From: Mayamaea pseudoterrestris
Taxonomy: Eukaryota > Bacillariophyta > Bacillariophyceae > Sellaphorales > Sellaphoraceae
Assembly: GCA_027923505.1 (NCBI GenBank)
Contig: BROI01000031.1
Coordinates: forward strand, 165,001 to 229,000
DNA: 64,000 nt
Reading direction: 5' to 3'
Numbering within the stretch: the first letter of the stretch is position 1; every line of letters starts with the position of its first letter. This document shows positions 32,296-42,807 of the stretch, piece after piece. The notes under the pieces are model-generated. The model did no database searches. It was not told the DNA's origin and saw nothing but the letters and a program-made list of their open reading frames with translations. A program made the translations under genes and the position numbers.

Positions 32296-34267
32296 TCATA
32301 ACCGGGTGACATCTCGCCCAAAGACGTAGCTCTTGATCCAGTCAAAGGTTACAAGCACGCGGTTTCTGGTCGCAACCTGCTTTACTAGATAGACACTCCG
32401 CCAAAGAAGGAATGAAATGCTTCCCGCATAGCTCAAAATTGGAACGTCACCAATTTCAATCTGACTCAATGCTTCGCTGCCTCCGACATAGGCAAGGAGC
32501 CCAAGATTCAAAAAGTCAAACTCTGCAGCTTGTTCGAGACCCCGAAGTCGCAACCAGTTTGCCATTATAGTTGTATCATTCTTGGGAATGGTCGGCGGTG
32601 TCGTCGTCATGTCGTAACCACGATCGAGCAAGCGAGCCGCAAAGGCACCCTGTTGACCAGCGACTTGAGCCGTTTGTGGCAAGTATTTTCCGTTGTCGTC
32701 AGCGTCAAACGCGGCAGCATCGCCCAAAACTAGTACACTACCAGTCTCGGCAGTCGGTGGGACGGGGCAGCGCATCCACTTGTCGACAAAGACTCTGCCG
32801 TTTGGTCCGCGAGCTTCATCGGGCAGCATGTCGAGCAGCTTGGCCACGAACGGACTCGGCCCGACACCAGCGGCCCAAACAGTCAGACCATTCAGCAATA
32901 GTTCCTGCTTTCCAGTATACTTGTCCTTGAGCTTAATGTAGCCGTCGCCACATTCCTCAACGTAAGTATCAAGCCTCACGTCAACCCCTTGTTTACGCAA
33001 GGACTTTAACGCATGCGTTCGCAGGTTTGGGTCAAACTGCTGCACCAGCTCGTTTCCACCGTGTATCAACACAATGCGAATGTCGTCGCGTAGCTTGGAA
33101 AAGACTCCAACCCTTGGTTTCGTCGTATCACGAAAAAAGTCCGACAACTCGCCGGCCAATTCACAACCCGTTGGTCCTCCTCCAACAATGCAAAAGGTCA
33201 CTCGACGCCTTCGCTCCTGCTGTCGCTCACGTCGCTCCGTTTCACTGAAACGCCGCCCCGTCAGCGAATCCTCGTCGCAACATACATCCGGCCGACTGGC
33301 ATACTCCAACGACTCGCCAATGGCGTTGCGCAGCTTCTTGGCGTCGTCGCACGTTTTGAGGCGCAAACAGTATTGAGCGGCGCCCTTGACGACGGCGTCA
33401 TTCACCCTGCTGCCCACCGCCACGACGAGCTTGTCGTAGCGAATCGATATTGGCAACGGTGCACCATTCCGCGTCGACGTTAGTAGCGACTGCAGCTGCA
33501 CTGTCACAGTTTGCTGCTCCAAATTGACGCCAACGGCCGTGCCTTCGATATATTGATGCAGCAGCGGATTCGCGGCACGAATGGCTTCCGTCATGCTGCG
33601 GTACTCCACCGTGCCGACGCAGGCGGAACTGAGCATGGGCGTAAAGACAAAGTGGTTGGTCGGCGATACGACAATGATGCGCAGCTTGGTCGTGTCGGCC
33701 ACCTTCAAGAGTGCGTGCGCCGCCCAGCCACTGCCGAGAATCAACACGGTTGGTCGAGTGTCGGATGATAACGTTTCGTTACCAGAGAGCAAGTTCTCTG
33801 GAACCCATCCGAAATTGTATGGCAGTCGCTTCAAATGAGCCACGGCATCTGTCAAGATTGAAAGGCGAAGGATGAAATTCAAAATATGATTGTCGATTCA
33901 ATATCTTTGGCTTTGGCTCCAGCATTGATTTGAAACGGCATCAAATCAAGCAATACATACCTTCCGCTGTATCAATGACTCTTCCTGAAATGGTTGCCAG
34001 AGGAAGTTTTGGTTTGATAGCTGGTGGTATTGGCTCGTCGTGATGATTGGCGCCTTGCGTCGAATTCTTCATTGCAATATCGTTTTTGGTCGTTTTCTCC
34101 GTCGTGGACGAGCTCATTGACAAGCCAGTCTCCTTGGCAAACGACAAGAAACGCTTTCGAAACGCTGGTAGCGCGGTTGCGGCTCCGTTTCGTCCTTGAC
34201 GAAGGAATGAAGATGACGGAATGGATGTCACGCTCCATGCGCGAGCCAAGGGAAGCAAGGCGATGCT
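32296..34267 (-). CDS. Type II NADH dehydrogenase (NDH-2), 5' end split by a Copia element
   Basis: Non-pumping flavoprotein oxidising NAD(P)H and reducing quinone. Exon 2 is 32296-33848 and the retained part of exon 1 is 33961-34267, with a 112-nt GT-AG intron. Two Rossmann motifs, VLILGSGWAAHALL for FAD and FCIVGGGPTGCELAGEL for NADH, then VWAAGVGPSPF, VLVLGDAAAF and LPQTAQVAGQQG, typical of NDH-2, and a C-terminal amphipathic end. The sequence before the intron (RFLSFAKE and the basic region preceding it) looks like an organellar presequence. At 34267 the frame meets the terminal repeat of Copia element A; the rest of the host exon lies beyond it at 39394-39476. No ATG lies between the repeat edge and the presequence in this frame; the repeat offers only a GTG in frame (34307-34309). 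Confidence 0.85.
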
Positions 34268-34478
34268 TGTTGGATCTAGAATATATCTTGCGCGCCCTTG
34301 AAGCGACACTAATGATTAAGCAGAACAGAGTCAATAAAACCACTTTACTTATTTTCTCCAAGAAGTGATCGTCCTCGATCCACTCCTTCGGTTGCCGCTT
34401 ACCGCGCTTACTTAAATGTGACCGTCTTCGTGACGTCACCGCTGCCGCTTCGGTTTGGGTTCTCATCCATGCTCAACA
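34268..34478 (-). repeat. Terminal repeat (3' LTR) of Copia A
   Basis: 211 bp, TGTTGGATCT...TGCTCAACA, identical in layout to 60579-60789. It contains a TGACGTCA palindrome (34431-34438) about 40 nt from its transcription-upstream edge. It reads in the same direction as the NDH-2 gene immediately downstream. Confidence 0.9.
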
Positions 34479-37400
34479 CACTCCTTTGGGCCGAGTAGTA
34501 CTTACTGCTCGAGGCCAGATTCATAACCAGGTTGCGGAGCTTGCCAAACTGGGCTCCCTGCAATGGTTTCGTGAAGAAATCCGCGACCATGTCTCCGGTC
34601 GGACAATGCTCAATGTTGACTTCACCAGCTGCCACGCGATCTTTCACAAAGAAGTACCGAACATTCATGTGTCGCGTGCGCTTTGTACTTGAGCTTCTGC
34701 CATTCTTTTCCAACAGCATTGAACTCATATTGTCTTGATACAATTTCGTGTCTTTGACCCCGAAACCTTGCGCCTTCAGAAAATATCCTGTCCACAGCAA
34801 CTGCGGTAGCACATCATGAACTCCCACAACTTCGCTCTCCGTCGAGCTTCTTGTTACCAACTTCTGTTTAGCCGACGTACTGTACACTGATCCTTGGCCA
34901 AGTGTCATTGTTCCACCAGTGTGACCCTTCATGTCTGGGTGCACCGCGTACGACGCATCCACCCACCACTGGACTATCCCGGACTGGTCCGCCTTCAGCG
35001 TCAACACCATGTCCACGCTTCCGCGTAAATATTTAATCACTCTTGCAGCCTTCTTATAGTCGTCTTCGTCAGGCTGCTGCAGCCTCGTGCTCAAGAAAGA
35101 AATCGCTGTGCGAATATCCGGTCGCGCTCGCTGACTCAGATACAGACACTGCATCACAATCGTCACAAAAATCTGCTTCTTCGCTTCGCTCAACATGACA
35201 GGATTTTCCGATATCTGAAACAAGTGACTGGCTGCCGGAGTAGCTGCCGTTCCATCCATGTCGTCTGGCGCATGATGCAGGATGTTCTTCACATAGTCAA
35301 CCATGTTGATTGCTACTTCTCCAGGCTTAGTATAGTCCAATACCATGCCGAGGTAGTCGTGCACTTTTCCGCGTGACTTATTCATTGGAGTCTCCTTGCC
35401 AAACTCCTCATCCATCTGCGCGATGAACTCATCCACTACGCTCACGTCGACGTGCGAAATCTTCAAATCGTCCACGTGCCATCCCACGGTGATTTGCTTC
35501 CCATTGACAATCTTGTTGCACACACACGGATCGTACGGGTTCTTCTCGAAGCCCCACTCAAGCAATTTTGCGGACAACTTCTCCCAGAATAGTCGCGCTG
35601 CTCGAAGCGTACCATAAAGCGCCATGAGTAATTCAACATACATGACTTTCTCGCCATTCTCCATTGTGACGCAAGGCTCGTACATCTCGCGATCAATTTC
35701 CAACAGTAGCTCCACCATCTTCCCAGTGAAACGAACGTGCACCAACTCATCCATTTCCGCTTGCATGAAAGCACCCGGTACATCAACCACAGCAACCTCG
35801 CGCCCTTCCATAGCGTCAATGATAGCTGTCAGAAAGATGGCCTCTGTCGCTATCGTTGGAGATGCTGCGTCTTCCTTTGCAGTGTATGCTCGTTGCTTGC
35901 GTCCATCCGCGCATCCGCGTCCCTTCACAGTCCCGCATCTCTTGCGCTTGAGAAACATCAAATACGCCAGAGCGTCCTTGCGCTGCTGCGGAGTCAGAGT
36001 GCATTGGGGGACTGCCTTCATGACGTGCCTGTCGTGTAGCTGCTGCATTTCCTTGCGCACTGCCTCCACTCCAGCATCGCCAAAAGCCTTTAAACCTTGT
36101 CGCATATTCATCTGTGCCGTGACGAGTGGCTCCGACACTTCCTCTGCAGCGTCGAGCGTGAACAAATGAGCGAACGAGCGAGGTTTGCGCGCACGCAGGC
36201 CATACCGACCAGTGCGTGGGCCATAGCGCGCATCGAAATCCTCTTCGTCTGCAGCAGCTGGCACTCCTTCAATTTCGCCTTCATCGGGCACTCCTTCAAT
36301 TTCGCCATCATCCACGGCTGGCGCGTCGTCAAGTTCGCCGTCAATGGCCTCACCATCCTCGTCGTTCGGCACTCCTTCGATTGCGCCGTCAGCACCATCG
36401 TCGTCGTCGTCGTCGTCATCGGTCGCATTCACTCCTTCGCTTCCGCCGGCAGAGTCGTCGTCACCGCGAGAAGCGTCGTCATCATAATCAGAGTCATCAT
36501 CATCCTCGGCGTCATCTTCGTGCCACATGACTGGCTCAGCAGCCTCCGCAACACGGTGGCGGTCCATGAACACGATGCCCGGATTGGCCTTCTGTTGACG
36601 AGCGAGACGATGCACGCGCTCAATGACATCATCAGGCATGGGCAAAGGCGTAGCGTGCCCACGATTCAGAACTTTGCCCGAAGACAAACTGAGGAAATAA
36701 AACCCACCCTGCACATTACCAGTCGGGCGCAGAGCCAGCGCACCGATCGTGCGCGCCTGCATGTCATTGCTGTGCGACTCATGCGTTTGCACATACTGAC
36801 CAAATTCATACTTGCAATGCCGATTAAAGTCAACTGTCTGACCAGTCACAATAGTGCGTGGACTGAGATCCTTCGAAATGCCACGCTCGTTCGAAACGCA
36901 TTCAACCAAAACACGGCAGACTTCGTCATTTCGATAACCAAGCGTGCCGGCACGTGCTTAAATGGCAACGTGTTGTATGTCGCGCGCACCCGTTCTTTCA
37001 CGACACGGATAAAACGTTCAATTTCGCCAACGTGTTCATCCTCAGATGTCGCATTGAGCGCCACTCCGAGATCAGCCAACGCGCCAAGCATTGGAGCGAA
37101 CTCCCCATCCATCAGAGCCGCGACGACACGGAACCCACCGCGTGCGTAAATCTTCAACACAGACTCGATTGCCTTCAACATAACCGGAAGCGTACGGTTT
37201 TGAATCACCTCAACCGTAGCAAAACGAATGCTGCGGGAGAACGTCACCAACATAGGGACTTTGTTGATATACATGATGTCAGCACAAAGAGTAACGTCTC
37301 GATAGCGACTCATGATAGCCGGTGGAAGCTGCTCAACAATCGCAGGCTTCACCAGATGCGACGCGCGACGCGTCGTCTTTCCTTTTAACGAGCCAACATC

Positions 37401-39207
37401 TGGTCCAAAGATGTGCTCAGCAGCCAGGATGTCGGCCTTCGTCACAGGACAGTTCGGCAACTGATTGCTAGTAACGATGCGCAGGTAATCCTTGAGGCTT
37501 GGCCGTCCAATTTTGATTTGCAGTTCCCTAGCTCTAACAGCGCGTAAATAGTCATCATTGGTGTAGTTAGTACGGTTATCGCCTCTACCGTAGTCAACAT
37601 CGCCACTCCATCCTTGACATCGCTGCGCTTGCCCTTCGAAAAGCTCTCGCAAACATACAGCCCAGAGTCAGTCTCGACAAACTCTCGCTGCTTACCATCC
37701 GGCTTCTCCACAACGAACATTGGACGATCCACGCCGTGCATGAGATACTCCACGGTAAACTTCTTGCGGACTTGCGCCAAACTCAAAATGTTCGCCAGTC
37801 CCTGCGGATACCACCACACCGGACCATAGCCCTCCAGGTCGCCCATCATGTTCGTCCTTACTGTACCAGCGTTGCACTTGATCACCATCCACGTTGGCAC
37901 CGGGCGAATGTTCGTCAGCATCTTGGCGTTGCAGAACAGATCCACTGTCGACTGATTGTCCAAGAGCACAGCCTTCTTCGAGATGTTCACCTTCGGCGGC
38001 TGCGCGAACATGTATCCGACCTCATCGTCGTCATCGCTTTCTTCCTCGCTACCCAGCGTGAAGTGCTGCGCCCCACTAGCCTCTGCAGCCGGCGCACTCT
38101 CCGTAGACTCCGTTCTCGTAGGACAGTCTCGCTGCACATGACCAACCTGTTGACAGGTCCAGCATCTGGGAGGGTCACGCGCTGTACCAGTCGTGTGAAA
38201 CGCCACGCCCTCGTTCGTTGGCAACGTGGCTTCTCCATCCGCATGCTCACGACGCTGCATGATGTTGTATGCATCGTGGATCGTCAACGGGAAGTTGTCG
38301 TGCCCGTCGAGGTAGCAGTTGCGCAAGTGCTTGCAATACCCAGCGTATTCGCCCGTTGCGCCACGCACGAAAAGCATCGCAAGCTCGAGCTCTTCGGCGG
38401 CCTTGATATCCTCCTTGTTCGCCTTGTTACGATTGTCATCCTTGGCAATGTTCAACGCCACAATCTCGTTGTGCATCGTGACGCCAACCGCCTTCGCCAC
38501 GTCTGCCAGCGTGACCATGCTTTCGTAATATTTCTGCAGGCTTTCGCGCGCTCCTTGAGTACGTCCGAACAACTCAGCTTGAATGTCCACGACTTGATCC
38601 ACAAGTTTGCAGCGCCCTTCGTACGTATGCGAGATCTCCTTGATAATCGCCAGCAACTTAATTCCGTCCGTGTCCTCCTCGGCGTCTCGGAACTTGGCGT
38701 GCGACTTGACACGATCCTTCATACGCTCCGTGCATTGTCCATGCAACACGGCGTAGAGACCAGCGAGGAAGTCGGAGTATACACGCACGCGCTCGACATG
38801 CTCTTTCTTGTCGGCCTTGTATTCCTCGAGCATTATGGACCAGTCCGAGTCCGTCGTGTCGGCATCCTTCGTTGGACGTGCAGGCTCGTCAGGAATCTCC
38901 AGTTCCACGTTGCGCATGCCCTTGAGCAGCTCCTTGGTATATTTCTTGTAGGAGCGCCCGACGAAAGTGATGATCTCGTTCGTCGTACGGATGAATCCAT
39001 CGGGATCGCGCGAACCGTTATAGTCGTAGATGAATCCAGCGAGCGTCGGCTCGCTTCCTTGGAAATTTCCACTCGGCGCACGACTCGGTCCGTTGAGTCT
39101 GTTACCATTGCCTTGATTCCCGGAACGATTCCCAGCACGATTCCCACGACGATAATGACGGTTGCGTCGGTTTCCTTCGCTTGCTGGCGGAGCGGGAGGT
39201 GCACTCT

Positions 39208-39393
39208 GTTCTGCTTAATCATTAGTGTCGCTTCAAGGGCGCGCAAGATATATTCTAGATCCAACATTTTCTCCAAGAAGTGATCGTCCTCGATCCACTC
39301 CTTCGGTTGCCGCTTACCGCGCTTACTTAAATGTGACCGTCTTCGTGACGTCACCGCTGCCGCTTCGGTTTGGGTTCTCATCCATGCTCAACA
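39208..39393 (-). repeat. Terminal repeat (5' LTR) of Copia A with an inverted block
   Basis: The outer part (from ATTTTCTCCAAG to CTCAACA) matches the other repeats in direct orientation, including TGACGTCA at 39346-39353. The inner roughly 62 bp (39208-39270) are the reverse complement of the matching part of the left repeat. The ends of one element should match, so a local rearrangement has occurred. Confidence 0.8.
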
Positions 39394-39476
39394 ATGCTGC
39401 TGATGCTGCTGTCACGGAAGCAGTCAAGCGTCGCCGTCAACAAGACAAGGCAACATACTCGAATCTGGTACTGCAT
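39394..39476 (-). CDS. Separated 5' fragment of the NDH-2 first exon
   Basis: On the minus strand an ATG at 39474-39476 opens a frame that runs to the edge of the Copia target site and is in register with the NDH-2 exon resuming at 34267. It encodes about 27 residues with a hydrophobic core (VCCLVLLTATL), which suggests a signal or targeting sequence. The host gene is thus split by 5.1 kb of inserted DNA. That this ATG is the native start is inference. Confidence 0.5.
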
Positions 39477-39980
39477 GATAGAATGGTTCCAATAGTTCAT
39501 TCAAGTGTTGTGCTTTGCAAATTCGTCGAAGGCAAATCTTTCGTTTTTAGCAGCGCGGCGGAAAAGCGAAGAACTCCATCAGTCGCGGATCGGTTAGTCA
39601 CGTGACGGTTGTCGTAGCACGACTCACACGTGACGCAAAATCTATCTACAAACCGCGACGATCCTTCGTTGACTGCATAAAACGACGATGCGATACTCAT
39701 GCAGACGCAATGTGAAACTTACCCTTGGAGCCTGCATTAGACGTCTCATGGATTCGTTCACTTCATGATTCCACACTATTAAACAAAATATAGTAACTTT
39801 ATCATGAACATCATTGGTCCGCACCTTCTCGGTAGTCGTGGCGGCAATCGGTTTCAGCGATGTTGCGTGATTGAAACGGACAACGACCGGTCGGCAATCG
39901 AAACGACACGATTGCCATCAATGCTGATCACACTCTTGCTGCCGCTGCTTTATTCATTCACTTTATACGGCGACTACAAC
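39477..39980. other. Divergent intergenic region
   Basis: 504 nt between the native NDH-2 5' end (minus) and the secreted-protein gene (plus). The plus gene's frame is open back to an ATG at 39804, but the signal peptide starts at 39981. No other feature was recognised. Confidence 0.4.
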
Positions 39981-42485
39981 ATGTTTACGAGACGCAGACG
40001 CAGCGTCATGCTGCTGCTCATTGCCGTGATTGCTTCGCTGGCAGTTTCCATGGCGGCGGCATCGGCTCGTTTTGATTCGACGCCAGCGGCGTTTGAAGTG
40101 AATTGCTCGAGCAGCAGCAGCAACGAGCAGTGCGCTCCAGTCGCACGTTTGAACAATGGCGCGGCTGCTGCATCGTTTGCCGGCAAGTACGAGTCATGCT
40201 GCGAAACAGTTCATCACGACTCTTCCTCTTCCGCTAGCCATTGCCGCGACCAAGTCGACCAGCCGTCTACGATCACGCTGCAAGCAACCAAAACCAAGAA
40301 GCAGCGCCGCCCCAAGACGACGAGCTTGTTTCGTCGCCTCGTTGCGTTCATTGGCAAGCTTTTCAAGGCATTACTCAAGCGCGTCGTTTTGATGCAGCTG
40401 CTTCAAATGATCATGACGAAAGTCAAGTCTTTCTTGCTTGCGCTCACTAATCTGACGCGCGGCGTGTATAATCGCGTCAAGCGCGCGACACGCACCATGT
40501 TACGCGACTGGCGCATGCACCAGGAGCATGGCTCGTTTCCGCCCAGTCCCGAGCGACTCGAGGAGATTTCAAACAACTGGATCGAGTTGCGCCACCATGG
40601 TTACCAAGTGCGGAGCAAGGGAAAGGTTTCGTACGTGGCAAACGGTCGCGTCAATGCGCATGGCAACGTGTTTCAAATGCAAAAGCAGCAGCAGTCGCTA
40701 TGGCGACGATTACTGATCAAGTTGAATGCACGTTTATCACGAACGCCGCTCGAGGAAACGAACAACTCTACGCCACCAGCTGAAGACCCAGTGCAGCCGC
40801 CAACCTTGGTACCAACGACCCGCAACGAACCAAACGACAGTGTGTCTGATATTGACGACTCATTGCCAATGACAATCTTGCCGCTCGAGGAAAGTGACGA
40901 AACGTCAGACAATGCGTCGTTGCCGACGATGGTTGATGCGACGCCTGAAATAGTGCCAGTGATGGACATGCTCTTGACTTGCGATCTGCACGAGCCAATG
41001 GCGACACCGAGTGTGGAGCAGGTGGAGCAAACCATGACAGACGCTAATTTGATACAGGACGAGCCCTTGTCGGATAGGTTCGTTGAAACAAGCTCAACTT
41101 TCAAAGACGAGGCATTTCATGAATTTCAGATCATGTCAATAAACGAGTCATTGCCGAAAGCTGCGCTCGAGCGCGAGGAAACGCGAGTGACTGACAGTGA
41201 ATCACCATTGCCGATGGCGCGTGACGCATCAAGCATCATGGTCACAGCAGTGGAGCATGTCATGGCGAAAACAATGGACGCGGAACCTATTCACATGCCA
41301 GCGGCGAAAAACTTGTCGCGCAAGTTACCGATTGAGTCAAGTATCAACTTGAGCAGCGAGTCATCGTCGTTGAACCGTATATTGGCATCAACTTTGGCGG
41401 AGGAGGCAAGCCGCTTGTTGCCGACGATTTGTTGTGAGGAACCGAGCCTTTTGCTAGTCGCTCCGCGCATGGAGTCGACAATGTTGATGGAGCCTACTAG
41501 GAACAGAAGTGTGGCGTCATTGCCGGTAATCCAGCCGTTTGATATCGAACGCACGTCTGTGACAGAGTCATCACTACTACGTCATGAGACATTACCAACA
41601 ATCCGCACGGAGGAACCAGAAGGTTTGCCCGACGTTTGGTGGGCGAAGCTAAAGCGTCCATACCGCGTCAAGCCACAATCTTTGACATCGCTCCAGCTGG
41701 CTGAAGTAAAGGATCGAATCAGTTGTATACTCATGTCCAAGCTGACAATGATCGAGACTGGCCAGATCGGTCACATCCAATTAAAAGCATCAATTGAAAG
41801 TAAACCGATTGTTTTGTCCGAAAGCGACGTACCGACCGAGCTAATGACGGAGAGTGAAGCCGACAATGACGATGAAGAGTTTTTGTCAGAGTTTTACAAG
41901 ACCACGAAAAGGCGCCGTCGCAGGCGCAAGAGTGCAACGCAGCAGATTGGATATGCTACCCGCGTTGTTATTGGAGAGTGTCATGCTTCCAAGGATCATA
42001 CTTCTATAACAAGTATCGAGCCGCTGCCGTTGCAAGAAAACATTCCAGTTCCTTTTCGCGACGATGAGCTTTCTCGTGAGATCTTCGAAAGTGATTGGCA
42101 ATGCATCGTCCAAGAAGAGTGCGTTTTGGTACCATCAGCTGCAAAAGAAACTATGGCTTTGCCGGTCGACTTGCCGACGATAACAACAACTACCCGCCCT
42201 TGCAGTGCCAGGCCCGAGTATTTGTCGTCGCGCACGTGGTCTTTCGTGGATCCGTGGCTCAACAATACATGTGCCGGTACAGCCGATGGCACGGAAACTC
42301 AGCATGGATCTCCACTGCCTTTCGCCAACCAATGGCTTGATTTTGAGCTTACAGTTTTATCAGTCGTTGCGTCTGTGCTTACTGACGACTGCACATCGGT
42401 GGACAAGGCATTGCTGCTCACTCGACCAAAGCGTCGTCGTGGCCGCCGAGGACGTAGGTGTAATTCAAGTGCACAACGGCGCTAG
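39981..42485 (+). CDS. Secreted protein of unknown function, Ser/Thr/Glu-rich
   Basis: Not recognised. 834 residues in one exon from the ATG at 39981, which starts a signal peptide (MLLLIAVIASLAVSMAAA). A basic, hydrophobic helical region follows (LFRRLVAFIGKLFKALLKR), then a short possible domain (SNNWIELRHHGYQV with GKVSYVANGRVNAHGN), then about 500 residues of acidic, Ser/Thr/Glu/Met-rich sequence with loosely repeated phrases such as SLPTMVD, SLPMTI and SPLPMAR, and a basic C-terminus (RPKRRRGRRGRRC). Secretion plus charged low-complexity sequence is compatible with a cell-wall or extracellular-matrix protein, but no known silica-protein motif is visible. Confidence 0.6.
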   Translation: MFTRRRRSVMLLLIAVIASLAVSMAAASARFDSTPAAFEVNCSSSSSNEQCAPVARLNNGAAAASFAGKYESCCETVHHDSSSSASHCRDQVDQPSTITLQATKTKKQRRPKTTSLFRRLVAFIGKLFKALLKRVVLMQLLQMIMTKVKSFLLALTNLTRGVYNRVKRATRTMLRDWRMHQEHGSFPPSPERLEEISNNWIELRHHGYQVRSKGKVSYVANGRVNAHGNVFQMQKQQQSLWRRLLIKLNARLSRTPLEETNNSTPPAEDPVQPPTLVPTTRNEPNDSVSDIDDSLPMTILPLEESDETSDNASLPTMVDATPEIVPVMDMLLTCDLHEPMATPSVEQVEQTMTDANLIQDEPLSDRFVETSSTFKDEAFHEFQIMSINESLPKAALEREETRVTDSESPLPMARDASSIMVTAVEHVMAKTMDAEPIHMPAAKNLSRKLPIESSINLSSESSSLNRILASTLAEEASRLLPTICCEEPSLLLVAPRMESTMLMEPTRNRSVASLPVIQPFDIERTSVTESSLLRHETLPTIRTEEPEGLPDVWWAKLKRPYRVKPQSLTSLQLAEVKDRISCILMSKLTMIETGQIGHIQLKASIESKPIVLSESDVPTELMTESEADNDDEEFLSEFYKTTKRRRRRRKSATQQIGYATRVVIGECHASKDHTSITSIEPLPLQENIPVPFRDDELSREIFESDWQCIVQEECVLVPSAAKETMALPVDLPTITTTTRPCSARPEYLSSRTWSFVDPWLNNTCAGTADGTETQHGSPLPFANQWLDFELTVLSVVASVLTDDCTSVDKALLLTRPKRRRGRRGRRCNSSAQRR

Positions 42486-42807
42486 CTTACGAATCTGAGC
42501 TCTAAAGCAAACTTCAAAAATAATTTACACTTGTAAAGAGACTTGTGCTACGACGTACAATACCTTACTCGTCCAAGTAGCTATACGGTACGTGTACTCG
42601 TACGCGCACTTCCATCGCGCCATTCCGGTTCAGTACTACATTCTACGTACTACGACGTGTACGTCGAACGGTACATCGTTCACGAGGAATGCAAGTGCCG
42701 GTCAGTCGTGGCAATTTGATTGACAGTGATCGAATAAAATTCGATGTGGTCGTCGACAAACGACGAGCGAACACTTGCCTCGTATATTTGAGAAACGAAA
42801 TCGTACA
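42486..42807. other. Intergenic, rich in GTAC
   Basis: 322 nt. Between about 42550 and 42675 the tetramer GTAC occurs about eight times, often in overlapping TACGTAC-like palindromes. No known binding site is recognised. The remainder is featureless. Confidence 0.4.

Larger units (their letters stand above)
34268..39393 (-). mobile_element. Ty1/copia retroelement A (fossil)
   Basis: LTR retroelement of the Ty1/copia kind, minus strand, 5.1 kb. Bounded by terminal repeats (34268-34478 and about 39208-39393) starting TGTTG and ending CAACA, with a 5-bp target duplication ATGCT at 34263-34267 and 39394-39398. Parts in copia order reading leftwards: gag with a zinc knuckle (CWTCQQVGHVQRDCP, near 38150), protease (LLDNQSTVD, near 37950), integrase core (about 36900-37450), reverse transcriptase (WHVDDLK, about 35300-36200) and RNase H (about 34550-35000). 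A purine-rich tract AAAGGAGTG borders the left repeat. Pol is not in one frame; the copy looks broken in a few places. Near-identity to the copy at 60579 suggests a young family. Confidence 0.9.

Noticed and set aside
34268-34309. Start codon for NDH-2 supplied by the Copia repeat
   Set aside because: The in-frame codon at 34307-34309 is GTG, not ATG; eukaryotic initiation there is unlikely, so it was not used as a start.
36097-39283. Long plus-strand open frames (350 and 515 codons) across Copia A
   Set aside because: They are antisense shadows of gag, integrase and the acidic spacer, with odd composition and no domain.
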